In this document: positions 1 through 9,689 of the stretch, piece by piece
Layout of the letters: every line of letters begins with the position of its first letter
Numbering within the stretch: position 1 is the first letter of the stretch
Assembly: GCF_902813185.1 (NCBI RefSeq)
Contig: NZ_LR778301.1
Location: forward strand, 744,001-808,000
Source: Denitratisoma oestradiolicum
GTDB taxonomy: Bacteria; Pseudomonadota; Gammaproteobacteria; Burkholderiales; Rhodocyclaceae
Reading direction: 5' to 3'
DNA length: 64,000 nucleotides
Translations under genes and position numbers: made by a program
Notes under the pieces: model-generated
The model's database searches: none
The model's input: the letters and a program-made list of their open reading frames with translations, nothing else
What the model was told of the DNA's origin: nothing

Positions 1-1
1 C

Positions 2-568
2 GCTGCGGTGGAGGATACCGGGGAGTCCGATTCCATGGTGGTGATGCAAGGTTCCATCAAGAGCCTGCCGGTGGTGGTGGCCTGCTTCGAGTTTGAATTC
101 CTCGGCGGCTCGATGGGCTCGGTGCTGGGAGAGCGCTTCGTCCGTGGTGTCAAGGCGGCCATTGAACAGCAGGCAGCTTTCATCTGTATTACCGCTTCAG
201 GAGGTGCCCGCATGCAGGAGGGGCTGTTCTCCCTGATGCAGATGGCCAAGACCACGGCGGCGGTGACCCAGTTGGCCCATTACCAACTGCCCTTCATTAC
301 CGTACTGACCGATCCCACCATGGGGGGCGTTTCCGCCTCCTTTGCCTTCATGGGGGATGTGGTGATCGCCGAGCCGGGCGCCCTGATCGGTTTTGCCGGC
401 CCCCGGGTGATCGAGCAGACCGTGCGACAGGTGCTGCCTGAAGGTTTTCAACGGGCCGAATTCCTGCTCGAAAAAGGCGCCCTCGACATGATCGTGGATC
501 GTCGCGAACTGCGGGATCGCCTGGTCTCACTGATCAGCCTGCTGCAACGCCAGCCCGCCGCTGCCTGA
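2..568 (+). CDS. accD: Acetyl-CoA carboxylase carboxyltransferase subunit beta, 3' part
   Basis: This is the C-terminal part of AccD; the frame is open to the left edge, so the N-terminal zinc-finger region lies outside the window. With AccA it transfers the carboxyl group from carboxybiotin to acetyl-CoA, making malonyl-CoA for fatty acid synthesis. The visible part has the crotonase-like carboxyltransferase core, with [12 protein letters not shown] and the [11 protein letters not shown] segment that helps form the acyl-CoA site, then [11 protein letters not shown]. Its stop overlaps the folC start by one base (TGATG), which points to translational coupling in the conserved betaproteobacterial accD-folC block. 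Confidence 0.95.
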   Translation, partial: AAVEDTGESDSMVVMQGSIKSLPVVVACFEFEFLGGSMGSVLGERFVRGVKAAIEQQAAFICITASGGARMQEGLFSLMQMAKTTAAVTQLAHYQLPFITVLTDPTMGGVSASFAFMGDVVIAEPGALIGFAGPRVIEQTVRQVLPEGFQRAEFLLEKGALDMIVDRRELRDRLVSLISLLQRQPAAA

Positions 569-1836
569 TGCTCCGGACGCTGGAGGACTGGCTGACCCAC
601 ATCGAGTGTCAGCACGGTCAGACCATCGCCCTGGGCCTGGATCGGGTACGGAGGGTCAAGGAGACACTGGGCCAGACGCCGATCTGTCCGGTGATCCTGG
701 TTGGGGGCACCAACGGCAAGGGATCCACCTGCGCCATGCTGGAGCGCATCCTGCTCTGTGCCGGCTATCGTGTGGGACTCTATACCTCCCCCCATTTGCT
801 GCGTTACAACGAGCGAGTGCGGGTGAATGGCCGGTCGGTGGTGGACGAGTCCTTGTGCGAGGCTTTCATCAAGGTGGAGGCTGCACGGGGTGAGACGCCC
901 CTGACCTATTTTGAGTTTGGCACTCTGGCGGCCTGGGAAGTATTTTCCACCGCGGATGTGGAGGTGGTGATCCTGGAGGTAGGTCTGGGTGGGCGACTCG
1001 ATGCGGTCAATATCTACGAGCCGGATTGCGCCATCGTGACCACAGTCGATCTGGATCATATGGATTATTTGGGACCGACTCGGGAGCATATCGGTTTCGA
1101 GAAAGCCGGCATCTTCCGACCGGGTAAGGTTGCCATCTGCGGCGATACCCCGCCGCCCCAGACCCTTCTGGATCACTCTGCCGCCCTGGGGGTGGATCTG
1201 CAATTGATCGGGCGGGATTTCGGTTATCAGCGACTGGAGCAGCAGTGGCAATACTGGGGGCGGGCCGGCAAGCGTAGCGGCCTGGCCTACCCGGCCTTGC
1301 GGGGGGGGCGTCAGTTAAGCAACGCCAGCGTAGCCTTGGCCGGTCTTGATGCCCTGCATGAACTCCTGCCGGTGGCGATGCAGGATATCCGGCGTGGATT
1401 GGCCGAAGTGGAGCTGACGGGGCGTTTCCAGGTCTTGCCGGGGCGTCCCACCATCGTGCTGGACGTGGCCCACAATCCCCAGGCCGCCCGGGTGCTGGCG
1501 GAAAATCTTGGCGATATGGCCTTCCATCCAGAGACCTGGGGTGTCTTCGGCATGCTGCGGGATAAGGACATTTCCGGGGTGATCGGGCCCCTGAGGGGAC
1601 GGATCACCCGCTGGTTGCCGTGCAGTCTTGACGGTCCCCGAGCGGCAACGGCCGAAGGCGTCGCCCATGCCTTGCTGGCTATGGGTGTCCAAGGGCCCCT
1701 GCCGACTTTTCCCAGCACTGCCGCAGCCCTTACCTATGCACAAGAGCACGCGGGTGAAGGTGATAGAATTGTAGCCTTCGGTTCCTTCCTTACGGTAGCC
1801 GACGCGCTGCGCGCCCTCCAACGCGACGCCCTGTAG
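568..1836 (+). CDS. folC: Bifunctional dihydrofolate synthase / folylpolyglutamate synthase
   Basis: FolC adds glutamate to dihydropteroate and then further glutamates to reduced folates, in an ATP-dependent cytoplasmic reaction. The 422-residue length is normal for the family. The Mur-ligase-type P-loop GGTNGKGST lies at about residues 46-54. The segment LEVGLGGRLDAVN near residues 136-148 and the C-terminal VLDVAHNPQAAR motif of the Mur ligase C domain are both present. The ATG overlaps the accD stop by one base, and the next gene starts two bases after its stop, so it sits in a tight operon. Confidence 0.96.
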   Translation: MLRTLEDWLTHIECQHGQTIALGLDRVRRVKETLGQTPICPVILVGGTNGKGSTCAMLERILLCAGYRVGLYTSPHLLRYNERVRVNGRSVVDESLCEAFIKVEAARGETPLTYFEFGTLAAWEVFSTADVEVVILEVGLGGRLDAVNIYEPDCAIVTTVDLDHMDYLGPTREHIGFEKAGIFRPGKVAICGDTPPPQTLLDHSAALGVDLQLIGRDFGYQRLEQQWQYWGRAGKRSGLAYPALRGGRQLSNASVALAGLDALHELLPVAMQDIRRGLAEVELTGRFQVLPGRPTIVLDVAHNPQAARVLAENLGDMAFHPETWGVFGMLRDKDISGVIGPLRGRITRWLPCSLDGPRAATAEGVAHALLAMGVQGPLPTFPSTAAALTYAQEHAGEGDRIVAFGSFLTVADALRALQRDAL

Positions 1837-1838
1837 CC

Positions 1839-2519
1839 ATGGCCAACAACGACGCGTCTTCCGACGCCAACATTGATATCAAGAAACGTGCCCGGCGCCG
1901 CCTGGTGGGGGCTTCTGCCCTTGCCTTGCTGGGCGTGGTGGTGCTTTCCGTGACCATGGAACATAGCCCCAGTCCTCGCCAGGGTGGCAGGGATGGACCG
2001 GAAATCCTGATTCCATCCCAAAGTGGACGTGGAGTGCTGAGCGCTCGGCCGGCGCCGGCACCTCTACCATCTCTTCCCGTTGAGTCTCAGGGACCGGCTG
2101 AAGGAATGGGGCCGGTTGCGGTGCCAAAATCGGCCGATCCGGTGAAGCCCGCGGCTGTCGTCGCAAAGACGGGGCTGGAAAAGCCAGCCATTCCAGGAGT
2201 CAGCCCCATGCCTGAGCCGGATAAAGGCAGTCAGATCAAGAAGGCGGAGGAAGCCAAGGCTACGGCGGCCCTGGAGGACAAGATGGGTGGGCAATGGGTG
2301 GTGCAGTTGGGCGCCTACCAGTCAGCAGGCAATGTGAAGTTACTGCTGGCCAAGCTCAAGGAAATGGGTATTCCCGCCTATACGGAAAAGTTCGACTCTC
2401 CCCAGGGGCACAGGACCCGGGTACGTGCGGGCCCCTTTGCCTCCCGGGAAGAGGCTGACAAGGCCCAAGTCAGAATTCGTATCATCCGTGTCACCGGCAC
2501 CGTTGCCCAGAAACAGTGA
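1839..2519 (+). CDS. SPOR-domain cell-division protein (DedD-like)
   Basis: This is a 226-residue bitopic inner-membrane protein. It has a short basic N-terminus (KKRARRR), one membrane segment at about residues 25-43, a long Pro/Ala/Lys-rich periplasmic linker and a C-terminal SPOR domain from about residue 150 (WVVQLGAYQSAGNVKLLLAK through RTRVRAGPFASREEA). SPOR domains bind denuded septal peptidoglycan, so a role at the division site is likely. Its place between folC and cvpA matches dedD in other proteobacteria. The name DedD rests on architecture and order, because linker regions are not conserved. Confidence 0.85.
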   Translation: MANNDASSDANIDIKKRARRRLVGASALALLGVVVLSVTMEHSPSPRQGGRDGPEILIPSQSGRGVLSARPAPAPLPSLPVESQGPAEGMGPVAVPKSADPVKPAAVVAKTGLEKPAIPGVSPMPEPDKGSQIKKAEEAKATAALEDKMGGQWVVQLGAYQSAGNVKLLLAKLKEMGIPAYTEKFDSPQGHRTRVRAGPFASREEADKAQVRIRIIRVTGTVAQKQ

Positions 2520-3007
2520 CCCCGTTTGATTATGGCGTACTGATCGTTTTGGCGGTCTCCGTGCTGCTGGGGCTGTGGCGGGGCCTGGTAAGCGAACTGC
2601 TGTCACTGGTAGCTTGGGTGCTCGCCTTCATTGCCGCACGGGCCTGGGCCGAGATGGTTTCGGGCCTGTTGTCGGGTTCCATTGCTGATCCGGCCTTGCG
2701 CCATGGCGCCGCATTCGTGCTGGTGTTCGTGCTGGTGCTGGTGCTCATGGCGCTGGCGCGGTTTCTGGTGCGAGAACTGCTGCGGGCCATCGGCCTGGGT
2801 TTCGTGGACCGGATACTGGGTGCGGCTTTCGGGATTGCCCGTGGCATGCTGCTGGTGACGATTGGTGTTTTATTGGCGGGACTGACGGCTCTGCCAAGGC
2901 AGTCATGGTGGCGGGAAGCCTCATTTTCCCCGCCCCTGGAAACTGCGGTATTGGCATCCAGGCCCTGGTTGCCGCCCGAGTTGGCGAAGCGGATTCATTA
3001 TCGATAG
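2516..3007 (+). CDS. cvpA: CvpA family inner-membrane protein
   Basis: This 163-residue protein has about four hydrophobic membrane segments (near residues 5-24, 28-46, 63-84 and 100-125). CvpA is needed for colicin V production in E. coli and is linked to envelope stress tolerance; its biochemical role is unclear. The start is a GTG that overlaps the upstream TGA in a GTGA arrangement, which suggests coupling to the SPOR gene. It lies directly upstream of purF, the classical cvpA-purF pairing. Confidence 0.9.
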   Translation: MTPFDYGVLIVLAVSVLLGLWRGLVSELLSLVAWVLAFIAARAWAEMVSGLLSGSIADPALRHGAAFVLVFVLVLVLMALARFLVRELLRAIGLGFVDRILGAAFGIARGMLLVTIGVLLAGLTALPRQSWWREASFSPPLETAVLASRPWLPPELAKRIHYR

Positions 3008-3015
3008 GGGACGGT

Positions 3016-4539
3016 ATGTGCGGCATTATGGGCGTGGTGGCTACCACGCCGGTTAATCAGTTGCTGTATGACGGCTTGCAGGTATTGCAGCACCGGGGTC
3101 AGGATGCGGCGGGGATTGCCACCGCCGAGGGCGGCCGGTTTCATATGCACAAGGGGCCTGGCCTGGTGCGGGACGTGTTCCGTACCCGCAACATGCGCAA
3201 CCTGATCGGCAATTGGGGTATCGCCCATTGCCGCTACCCGACTGCGGGTTCCGCCTATAACGCAGCGGAGGCCCAGCCCTTCTACGTCAACTCTCCCTTT
3301 GGATTGATGTTGGCCCATAACGGCAACCTGACCAATGCCGAGCAACTGCGGCAGGACATGTTTCTTCAGGATCTGCGCCACATGAACACCAACTCCGATT
3401 CGGAGGTGCTGCTCAACGTGCTGGCCCACGAGCTTCAGGCTGCTTCCCAGAATCGCTATCAGGTGGATCCGGAAACCATTTTTCAGGCGGTCAAGGGTGT
3501 CCAGCGCCGGGTGCGGGGTGCTTATGCCGTGGTGGCCATGATTGCCGGCTATGGCCTGCTGGCCTTCCGCGATCCCTATGGCATCCGTCCGCTGATCATC
3601 GGCCGTAACGATACTGCCCATGGTCCTGAATACTTGGTGGCCTCCGAGAGTGTGGCCATCGACACCCTCGGCTTCAAGGTGCTGCGGGATGTGGAGCCGG
3701 GGGAAGCAATCCTGATCGACACCCAGGGCCATTTCGTCAGCCGCCAGTGCGCCGAGAAAACACTGCATGCTCCTTGCATGTTCGAGTATGTCTATCTGGC
3801 CCGCCCCGACTCCCTGATGGATGGCGTATCGGTCTACGAGACGCGGGTCAAGATGGGAGAATTCCTGGCCGACAAGGTTCGCCATACCATGCCGCATCTG
3901 GATATCGACGCGGTGATTCCAATCCCCGATTCATCCCGCCCGGCGGCCATGGAACTGGCACGGTGCCTGGATATTCCCTATCGGGAAGGCTTTGTCAAAA
4001 ACCGCTACATCGGTCGCACCTTCATCATGCCCGGCCAGGCCAGCCGCAGGAAGTCGGTGCGACAGAAACTCAACGCCATCGCCCAGGAATTCCGGGGCAA
4101 GAATGTCATGCTGGTGGATGATTCCATCGTGCGAGGCACCACCAGCCGAGAAATCATCATGATGGCGCGGGAGGCCGGTGCCAAGAAGGTTTACTTTGCC
4201 TCCGCGTCTCCTCCCGTGCGGCATGCCAATGTCTATGGCATTGACATGCCGACCCGGAGCGAACTGATCGCCGCCTTCCGCAACGATGAGGAAATTTGCA
4301 ACGAAATCGGTGCCGACGGCCTGATCTATCAGGACATTGATGCCTTGAAGGCTGCGGTGCGGGAACTCAATCCGGCCCTGGTTCATTTCGAGACCTCCTG
4401 CTTCGATGGGCACTATGTGACGGGCGACGTTTCCAACGAGTATCTGGAGCATGTCGAGGCAGCCAGGGCCAAGACTGGCAGGAGCGAGGATGATGCGGAT
4501 AGCGCACAGCTCGACCTGAACCTCGTGCAATCGGATTGA
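3016..4539 (+). CDS. purF: Amidophosphoribosyltransferase
   Basis: PurF catalyses the first committed step of purine synthesis, making 5-phosphoribosylamine from PRPP and glutamine. I start it at the ATG at 3016, giving 507 residues that begin MCGIMGVV; processing would expose Cys2, the N-terminal nucleophile of the glutaminase domain. An in-frame start further upstream would bury this cysteine and overlap cvpA. The Ntn glutaminase half contains the [12 protein letters not shown] motif, and the phosphoribosyltransferase half carries the PRPP loop [15 protein letters not shown] at about residues 362-376. It is probably cotranscribed with cvpA and metZ. Confidence 0.97.
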   Translation: MCGIMGVVATTPVNQLLYDGLQVLQHRGQDAAGIATAEGGRFHMHKGPGLVRDVFRTRNMRNLIGNWGIAHCRYPTAGSAYNAAEAQPFYVNSPFGLMLAHNGNLTNAEQLRQDMFLQDLRHMNTNSDSEVLLNVLAHELQAASQNRYQVDPETIFQAVKGVQRRVRGAYAVVAMIAGYGLLAFRDPYGIRPLIIGRNDTAHGPEYLVASESVAIDTLGFKVLRDVEPGEAILIDTQGHFVSRQCAEKTLHAPCMFEYVYLARPDSLMDGVSVYETRVKMGEFLADKVRHTMPHLDIDAVIPIPDSSRPAAMELARCLDIPYREGFVKNRYIGRTFIMPGQASRRKSVRQKLNAIAQEFRGKNVMLVDDSIVRGTTSREIIMMAREAGAKKVYFASASPPVRHANVYGIDMPTRSELIAAFRNDEEICNEIGADGLIYQDIDALKAAVRELNPALVHFETSCFDGHYVTGDVSNEYLEHVEAARAKTGRSEDDADSAQLDLNLVQSD

Positions 4540-4545
4540 AATCCC

Positions 4546-5715
4546 ATGGACAAGAGTTACGATTTTGACACCCTGGCGATCCGCACCGGCCAGGAGCGCA
4601 GCCAGTTCAACGAACATGGTGAAGCCCTCTACCTGACGTCGAGCTTCGTCTTCGACAACGCAGCTCAGGCTGCAGCCCGTTTCTCGGGTGCGGAGGCGGG
4701 TTATGTCTATGGCCGTTTTTCCAACCCCACGGTCACCATGATGCAGGATCGCCTGGCGGCACTGGAGGTGGCGGAGGCCTGTATTGCTACCGCCAGCGGC
4801 ATGGCGGCGATCATGGCCACCACCATGGCCTTGCTGAAGGCGGGCGATCATATCGTATCGTCCCGGGGCATCTTCGGCGCCACCCAGCAGCTTTTCGACA
4901 ACATCCTGGGTCGATTCGGTGTCGAGACGACCTATGTGCCGACTACGGATATCGAGGCCTATCGGGAGGCCATCCGGCCCAACACCCGACTGATCTTTGC
5001 CGAGACGCCCTCCAACCCCCTGACCGAGGTGGTGGATATCGGTGCGCTGGCGGCTGTGGCCCGGGACAAAGGGGTGCTGCTGGCAATCGACAATTGCTTC
5101 TGCACCCCAGCATTACAGCGTCCCCTGGTCCTGGGGGCCGATATCGTCATCCATTCCGCCACCAAGTACCTGGATGGGCAGGGGCGGGTGATCGGCGGTG
5201 CCGTCTGCGGCCGCAAGGCCGAGATGGACGAGGTATTCAAGTTCCTGCGTACCGCAGGCCCCTCGCTTTCTCCCTTCAATGCCTGGGTCATTCTCAAGGG
5301 CCTGGAAACACTGAATTTACGCATGCAGGCCCAGTCGGCCCATGCGCTGGAACTGGCACGGCGTCTGGAGGCTCATCCTGGCGTGGCGCGAGTGTTCTAT
5401 CCCGGTCTGGCCTCCCACCCCCAGCATGAACTGGCCATGCGCCAGCAAAAAACCGGCGGTGCCATTGTTTCCTTCGAGGTGAAAGGGGCGCGCACCGAGG
5501 CCTGGCGGGTGATTGATGCCTGCCGCATGCTGTCGGTCACGGCCAATCTGGGGGATGTGAAGACCACGATCACCCATCCGGCCACGACCACCCACGGCCG
5601 TATCTCCGCAGAAGCGCGGGCTGCGGCGGGAATCAGCGAAGGCCTGATTCGCGTGGCAGTGGGGCTGGAGTCGGTGGACGATATCTATTCGGACCTCGTT
5701 GCCGGTCTGGCCTGA
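4546..5715 (+). CDS. metZ: O-succinylhomoserine sulfhydrylase
   Basis: This is a PLP enzyme of the Cys/Met metabolism (trans-sulfuration) family, 389 residues. MetZ makes homocysteine directly from O-succinylhomoserine and sulfide. Visible features are the FSRFSNPTV-type substrate segment (YGRFSNPTVTMM), the ASGMAAI stretch that contacts PLP, and the PLP-binding lysine at about residue 207 in SATKYLDGQGRV. The gene follows purF by six bases, an order typical of betaproteobacteria and pseudomonads, where the family member is MetZ rather than MetB. A cystathionine gamma-synthase role cannot be excluded from sequence alone. Confidence 0.9.
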   Translation: MDKSYDFDTLAIRTGQERSQFNEHGEALYLTSSFVFDNAAQAAARFSGAEAGYVYGRFSNPTVTMMQDRLAALEVAEACIATASGMAAIMATTMALLKAGDHIVSSRGIFGATQQLFDNILGRFGVETTYVPTTDIEAYREAIRPNTRLIFAETPSNPLTEVVDIGALAAVARDKGVLLAIDNCFCTPALQRPLVLGADIVIHSATKYLDGQGRVIGGAVCGRKAEMDEVFKFLRTAGPSLSPFNAWVILKGLETLNLRMQAQSAHALELARRLEAHPGVARVFYPGLASHPQHELAMRQQKTGGAIVSFEVKGARTEAWRVIDACRMLSVTANLGDVKTTITHPATTTHGRISAEARAAAGISEGLIRVAVGLESVDDIYSDLVAGLA

Positions 5716-5733
5716 CCATTTCCTGTTGGCGCC

Positions 5734-6711
5734 ATGGACCGAACCGAGCGCTTCTACAAGATCGATCAACTGCTCAGTGAGCGCCGGGTCGTCCCCTTTA
5801 CGGTACTGGAGGAGACGCTGGGCGTCTCCCGGGCGACCATCAAGCGCGATCTGGAGTACCTGCGCAATCGTCTCCATGCCCCCATTGTCTGGGACCGGGA
5901 GTTGCGCGGATACTGCTTCGAGGCGGCTCCCCAGAGCGGCAATGCCCAATACGAGTTGCCGGGCCTGTGGTTCAACGCGTCGGAAATTCATGCCCTGCTG
6001 ACCATGCAGCACCTGTTGGCAGGCATTGACAGCGGAGGTTTGCTGGCACCCCATATTGAGCCCCTGAAAATCCGTCTGAGGGCCTTGCTGGATACCGAGG
6101 AAGGGGCCAGCGATGAAATCCAGAAACGGATCAAGGTCATCGGCATGGCCTCCCGTCCGCCCGGATTGGAGCATTTTGCGGTGGTCGGTTCCGCCCTGTT
6201 GAGACGCAAGCGTCTGCTGATGAGCTACTTCACCCGGGGGCGGGGACAAATGACCGAACGGGAAGTATCCCCCCAGCGCCTGGTGCATTACCGGGAGAAC
6301 TGGTATCTGGATGCCTGGTGTCACCTGCGCAACGAACTGCGCAGTTTCGCTGTCGACGCCATCCAGCGGGTGGAACTGGTGGATGTTCCTGCCAAGAACA
6401 TTGGACAGAAAACCCTGGATGCCGTGCTTGGTGCCGGGTACGGAATTTTTTCCGGGCGCAAGGTTTCCTGGGCTCGGCTGCGCTTCACCGCCGAAAGGGC
6501 CCGCTGGGTTTCCATGGAGCGCTGGCATCCGCGGCAAAAAGGGCGCTTCCTGGAGGATGGCAGCTATGTGCTGGATATTCCCTACAGCGACATGCGTGAG
6601 CTGACCTCCGACATACTGCGCTATGGCACCGATGTGGTGGTGGAGGCACCCGAAGAGCTACGGCAGGTTGTGCGATCAAAACTTGAGGGGGCCTTGCAGA
6701 GCTATCGCTGA
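5734..6711 (+). CDS. WYL-domain helix-turn-helix transcriptional regulator
   Basis: This 325-residue protein has an N-terminal winged HTH (about residues 5-60, with LGVSRATIKRDLEYLRN as the recognition region) and a central WYL domain with the namesake NWYLDAWCHLRNELRSF segment near residues 188-204, followed by a C-terminal extension (WCX-like). WYL domains sense ligands such as nucleic-acid products or small molecules and control stress, defence or metabolic genes. It lies 18 bases after metZ, so it may be read through from that operon. No defence genes adjoin it. It converges on the LysR gene with an 18-base gap. The target is unknown. Confidence 0.85.
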   Translation: MDRTERFYKIDQLLSERRVVPFTVLEETLGVSRATIKRDLEYLRNRLHAPIVWDRELRGYCFEAAPQSGNAQYELPGLWFNASEIHALLTMQHLLAGIDSGGLLAPHIEPLKIRLRALLDTEEGASDEIQKRIKVIGMASRPPGLEHFAVVGSALLRRKRLLMSYFTRGRGQMTEREVSPQRLVHYRENWYLDAWCHLRNELRSFAVDAIQRVELVDVPAKNIGQKTLDAVLGAGYGIFSGRKVSWARLRFTAERARWVSMERWHPRQKGRFLEDGSYVLDIPYSDMRELTSDILRYGTDVVVEAPEELRQVVRSKLEGALQSYR

Positions 6712-6729
6712 AAAAGCACCTTTCGGCAT

Positions 6730-7692
6730 TTATGGTGAATTCTTCACCTTAGATCCCTTTTCTTTGCTGGCCCCCCTTTTGTATATCGACGATAAGTTAT
6801 CGCGTAGCCACTGGTTAGCCGGGTCGTTATCCTGGGACTCATGCCAGTAGATGTATACCTCTTGCTCCATCATTTTCAACTCGTTGGGTACTGCTAACAG
6901 CTGGTTTTCTGGGAAATGCTCCAAGACTTTACCTATGGCTGTGCCTGAGGCTGTCAGCAGGCAATCTGTTGTGGCAACGATCTTGCAGGCAGTCCATTGG
7001 TCATGACAACGTACCTGCACTTGCCGGTTCAGGCGAAATTGTTGAAATGCCAAATCAATCATGTCCGACCAGAGGTTGCCTGGAGCCAGCACGATATGGC
7101 GTTGCGACATATAGTCTTCCAAGGTCAGCTTGCCAGCTTTCACCGCCGGATGGCCGCAACGGGCAACGACAGCAACACCTTCTCGCGTCAATACTTGACG
7201 ATGGATATGCTCTGAATGGGGCGCCAAGGGCTGAATGGCCAGATCAAACTTGCCTGCGGCAAGCCGTGCCTCGAACTTTCCGGATTCATAACTGGAAACG
7301 ATAAAGTCATATCCAAGGTTCTGGTCCAGACGGGCAACCAATTGAGGCAGGAAACCCGCCTCGTCCACTGAGACCATGCCGATATTGAGCTTGCGCCGCA
7401 TGCGGCTGGGCTGGGATGGCACGATCTGACGCACTGAATTTTCCAGCATGCCCAGCCCCGCCTGGATCGGTCCGATCAGGCTGCGGGCCATCGCCGTCGG
7501 TGCCATGACATTTCCCTGACGTTCGAACAGCGGATCACCGAAAAGCTCCCGGAGCCGGCGCAAAGCGTGGCTGAGGGTGGACTGGGTGATATGCAGCTTT
7601 TCGCTTGCCCGGGTGACAGTGCCCTCCCGGTAAATGGCTTCAAAGGCCACCAGAAGATGAATATCTCCGCGACGTATATCGATTTTATTCAT
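6730..7692 (-). CDS. LysR-family transcriptional regulator
   Basis: This is a 320-residue LysR regulator. The N-terminal winged HTH spans about residues 8-65 (RASEKLHITQSTLSHALRRL) and a periplasmic-binding-protein-like effector domain fills the rest. It is divergent from the BKACE operon, the usual layout for a LysR activator of adjacent catabolic genes, and an imperfect dyad lies between them just upstream of its start. Its base composition is A/T-richer than the operon it faces. The effector is unknown; a keto acid or CoA-ester precursor of the neighbouring pathway is the natural guess. Confidence 0.9.
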   Translation of the reverse strand: MNKIDIRRGDIHLLVAFEAIYREGTVTRASEKLHITQSTLSHALRRLRELFGDPLFERQGNVMAPTAMARSLIGPIQAGLGMLENSVRQIVPSQPSRMRRKLNIGMVSVDEAGFLPQLVARLDQNLGYDFIVSSYESGKFEARLAAGKFDLAIQPLAPHSEHIHRQVLTREGVAVVARCGHPAVKAGKLTLEDYMSQRHIVLAPGNLWSDMIDLAFQQFRLNRQVQVRCHDQWTACKIVATTDCLLTASGTAIGKVLEHFPENQLLAVPNELKMMEQEVYIYWHESQDNDPANQWLRDNLSSIYKRGASKEKGSKVKNSP

Positions 7693-7697
7693 GGCTT

Positions 7698-7721
7698 ATC
7701 AATGAAAACAATCCATTTGAT
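7698..7721. promoter_or_regulatory. Candidate LysR operator (dyad)
   Basis: An interrupted inverted repeat, ATCAATG at 7698-7704 and CATTTGAT at 7714-7721 (nine-base spacer, one extra T in the right arm), lies six bases upstream of the lysR start and about 95 bases upstream of the BKACE start. Size, spacing and position in a divergent gap fit a LysR recognition site that controls both genes. This is inference from symmetry and position. Confidence 0.45.
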
Positions 7722-7814
7722 CGATTGTACTCGTCCCCAGTAAATTCTCGCCACTGCTTCATGACCGGCGCTAGCGAAGGCTGGTCGACCCATAGCCAAC
7801 TAAAGGAGACAGCA

Positions 7815-8801
7815 ATGAGAATGCCCTGGGAACTCGAATGGGATGTGGAGCCCCCTTGCACCGAACTGGCCAAACCCCTGGTGATCAATGTAGCGCCGGG
7901 ACAGATGATGACCATGCGCGGACAGAATCCTCATCTGGCCTACTCGCCCCGGGAAATCGCCGATCAGGTGATCGCCGCCCATAAGGAAGGCGCCACCATG
8001 TGGCACGTCCATCCGCGCCATCCCGAGGAAGGGCATATGTTCTTCTCCCTGGCGGAGCGGGCTCGGTTGCACATCGAGATGTGCGACTACGTCTTCGCCG
8101 AATGTCCGGACATCATCACCGACCCCGGTGAGGGCGACATGCCGCCGCCGGACTGGGAAGGCATGATCCCGAAATTCGAGACCATCAATGCCGAGCGTCG
8201 TCACGCGCCGTCCTTCAAGGATCTGCTGGCTGCCGACAAGGGTGGCAGCCGCTACTGCGAAGTCAGCGTGGTGAATTGCCACACATTTGTGTCCGGCGAC
8301 GTGGTGGTGGTGGAGACCCCCCGCAGCTGGGCCTCGGCCGTCGAGTATTTCCAGAAGAACGGCATCAAGCCGGAACTGGCCGCCTACAACGACGTCTCCC
8401 TGCACGAGATCAAGAAATATCTCATCGAGCCGGGCCTGGTGCAAAAGCCCTACCTGATCGATTTATGCATGGGCGTCCATAACACCGTGGACATCCACAA
8501 CACCATGGAAGGCATGGAGCATCTGATGCGCTATGTGCGCGCCCTGCCCCAGGACAGCGTCTGGCAGTGCATTGCCGGTGGCCGCAACTTGCTGCCGATC
8601 ACCGCCGCCGCCGTGATGCTGGGCGCCGACGTAGTGCGCGTGGGCATGGAAGAAGGCATCTACCGCTACCCCCATCAGGACAACATCATCACCAATTGCG
8701 CCGAAATGGTCCGCGCCGTGGCGGACATCGCCCGCGCCGTCGGACGCCCCATCGCCACCCCGGCCCAGGCCCGGGAAATCCTCGGCCTCAAGGCCCGCTA
8801 A
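7815..8801 (+). CDS. BKACE-family beta-keto acid cleavage enzyme (DUF849)
   Basis: BKACE enzymes condense a beta-keto acid with acetyl-CoA and cleave it to acetoacetate and a new acyl-CoA; Kce of lysine fermentation is the prototype. I start at the ATG at 7815, preceded by AAAGGAGAC, giving 328 residues; an in-frame start 90 bases upstream would run into the promoter region. The metal-binding HVHPR motif is at about residues 63-67, followed by a conserved GEGD-like stretch and a late YRYPHQDNIITNCAEMV segment. It leads an operon with an SDR and acetoacetyl-CoA synthetase, which supports an acetoacetate-forming role. The substrate side chain is unknown. Confidence 0.85.
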   Translation: MRMPWELEWDVEPPCTELAKPLVINVAPGQMMTMRGQNPHLAYSPREIADQVIAAHKEGATMWHVHPRHPEEGHMFFSLAERARLHIEMCDYVFAECPDIITDPGEGDMPPPDWEGMIPKFETINAERRHAPSFKDLLAADKGGSRYCEVSVVNCHTFVSGDVVVVETPRSWASAVEYFQKNGIKPELAAYNDVSLHEIKKYLIEPGLVQKPYLIDLCMGVHNTVDIHNTMEGMEHLMRYVRALPQDSVWQCIAGGRNLLPITAAAVMLGADVVRVGMEEGIYRYPHQDNIITNCAEMVRAVADIARAVGRPIATPAQAREILGLKAR

Positions 8802-8874
8802 GCCCGTCACATCATCAGAACCGCCGGTGTCGGGTCCAGCAGACACGGCACTGGCACGATAGGAGAAATAGAAC

Positions 8875-9657
8875 ATGCGTATACAAAACAAAGTCGCCAT
8901 CGTCACCGGTGCCGGCGGCGACATTGGTCGTGAAATCGCCCTGCGACTGGCGGAAGAGGGCGCCCGCATCGTCGCCAGCGATGTGACGGAAGCAGGCCTC
9001 GCCGCCACCGTGGCTGCGGTCAAGGCGGCGGGCTTCGAGGCCATCGCCCTCAAGGCCGATGTGACGCAGGCCGCCTCGGTCGCCGACTTGATGGCCGGCG
9101 CCATCAAACACTACGGCCGGATCGACATTCTGGTGAATTGCCATGGCATCGCCATCCCTGGCGCCCTCACCGAAGCCAGCGACGAGGACTTCGACCAGAC
9201 CATTGCCATCAACCTGAAGGGCGTGTATCTGACCTGCAAGGCCGCGGTACAGGAAATGCTCAAGAGCGGCGGCGGCGCCATCGTCAATCTGTCCTCCATC
9301 TCGGGCCTGCGCGGAACCGGCCCGATGACCGCCTACAACGCCTCCAAGGGCGGCGTGAATCTGCTCACCTACAACATCGCCTCCGGCTACAAGGACAAGG
9401 GCATCCGCTGCAACGCCATCTGCCCGGTGAATGTGGAAACCCGCATGGCTGACAAGGTTACCGATTACTACGCCAAGCAGTACGGCATGCCGGCCGAGGC
9501 CATGCAGGAAATGATGCTGCAGAACCACCCGTTGAAGCGCTATGTGAAACCCCGGGAAATCGCCCACGCGGTGCTGTTCCTGGCCTCCGACGAGGCCCTG
9601 TGCATCAACGGTGTGGCCCTCAACATCGACCAGGGCATGGGCCCCTACGTGATGTAG
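8875..9657 (+). CDS. SDR-family NAD(P)-dependent oxidoreductase
   Basis: This is a classical short-chain dehydrogenase of 260 residues. The dinucleotide motif TGAGGDIG is at residues 11-18, the NCHG segment replaces the usual NNAG near residue 89, and the catalytic Ser plus YNASK lie at about residues 141-159. An RBS (AGGAG) precedes the ATG. Its position between BKACE and acetoacetyl-CoA synthetase suggests that it oxidises a beta-hydroxy acid or acyl-CoA to the beta-keto compound that BKACE then cleaves. That order of reactions is inference; the family alone does not give the substrate. Confidence 0.88.
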   Translation: MRIQNKVAIVTGAGGDIGREIALRLAEEGARIVASDVTEAGLAATVAAVKAAGFEAIALKADVTQAASVADLMAGAIKHYGRIDILVNCHGIAIPGALTEASDEDFDQTIAINLKGVYLTCKAAVQEMLKSGGGAIVNLSSISGLRGTGPMTAYNASKGGVNLLTYNIASGYKDKGIRCNAICPVNVETRMADKVTDYYAKQYGMPAEAMQEMMLQNHPLKRYVKPREIAHAVLFLASDEALCINGVALNIDQGMGPYVM

Positions 9658-9689
9658 CCCCTCCCGACCACTCCCATACCCCAGCTGCC

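Noticed and set aside
2905..3015. Longer purF start upstream of 3016
   Set aside because: It would overlap cvpA and bury the catalytic N-terminal cysteine.
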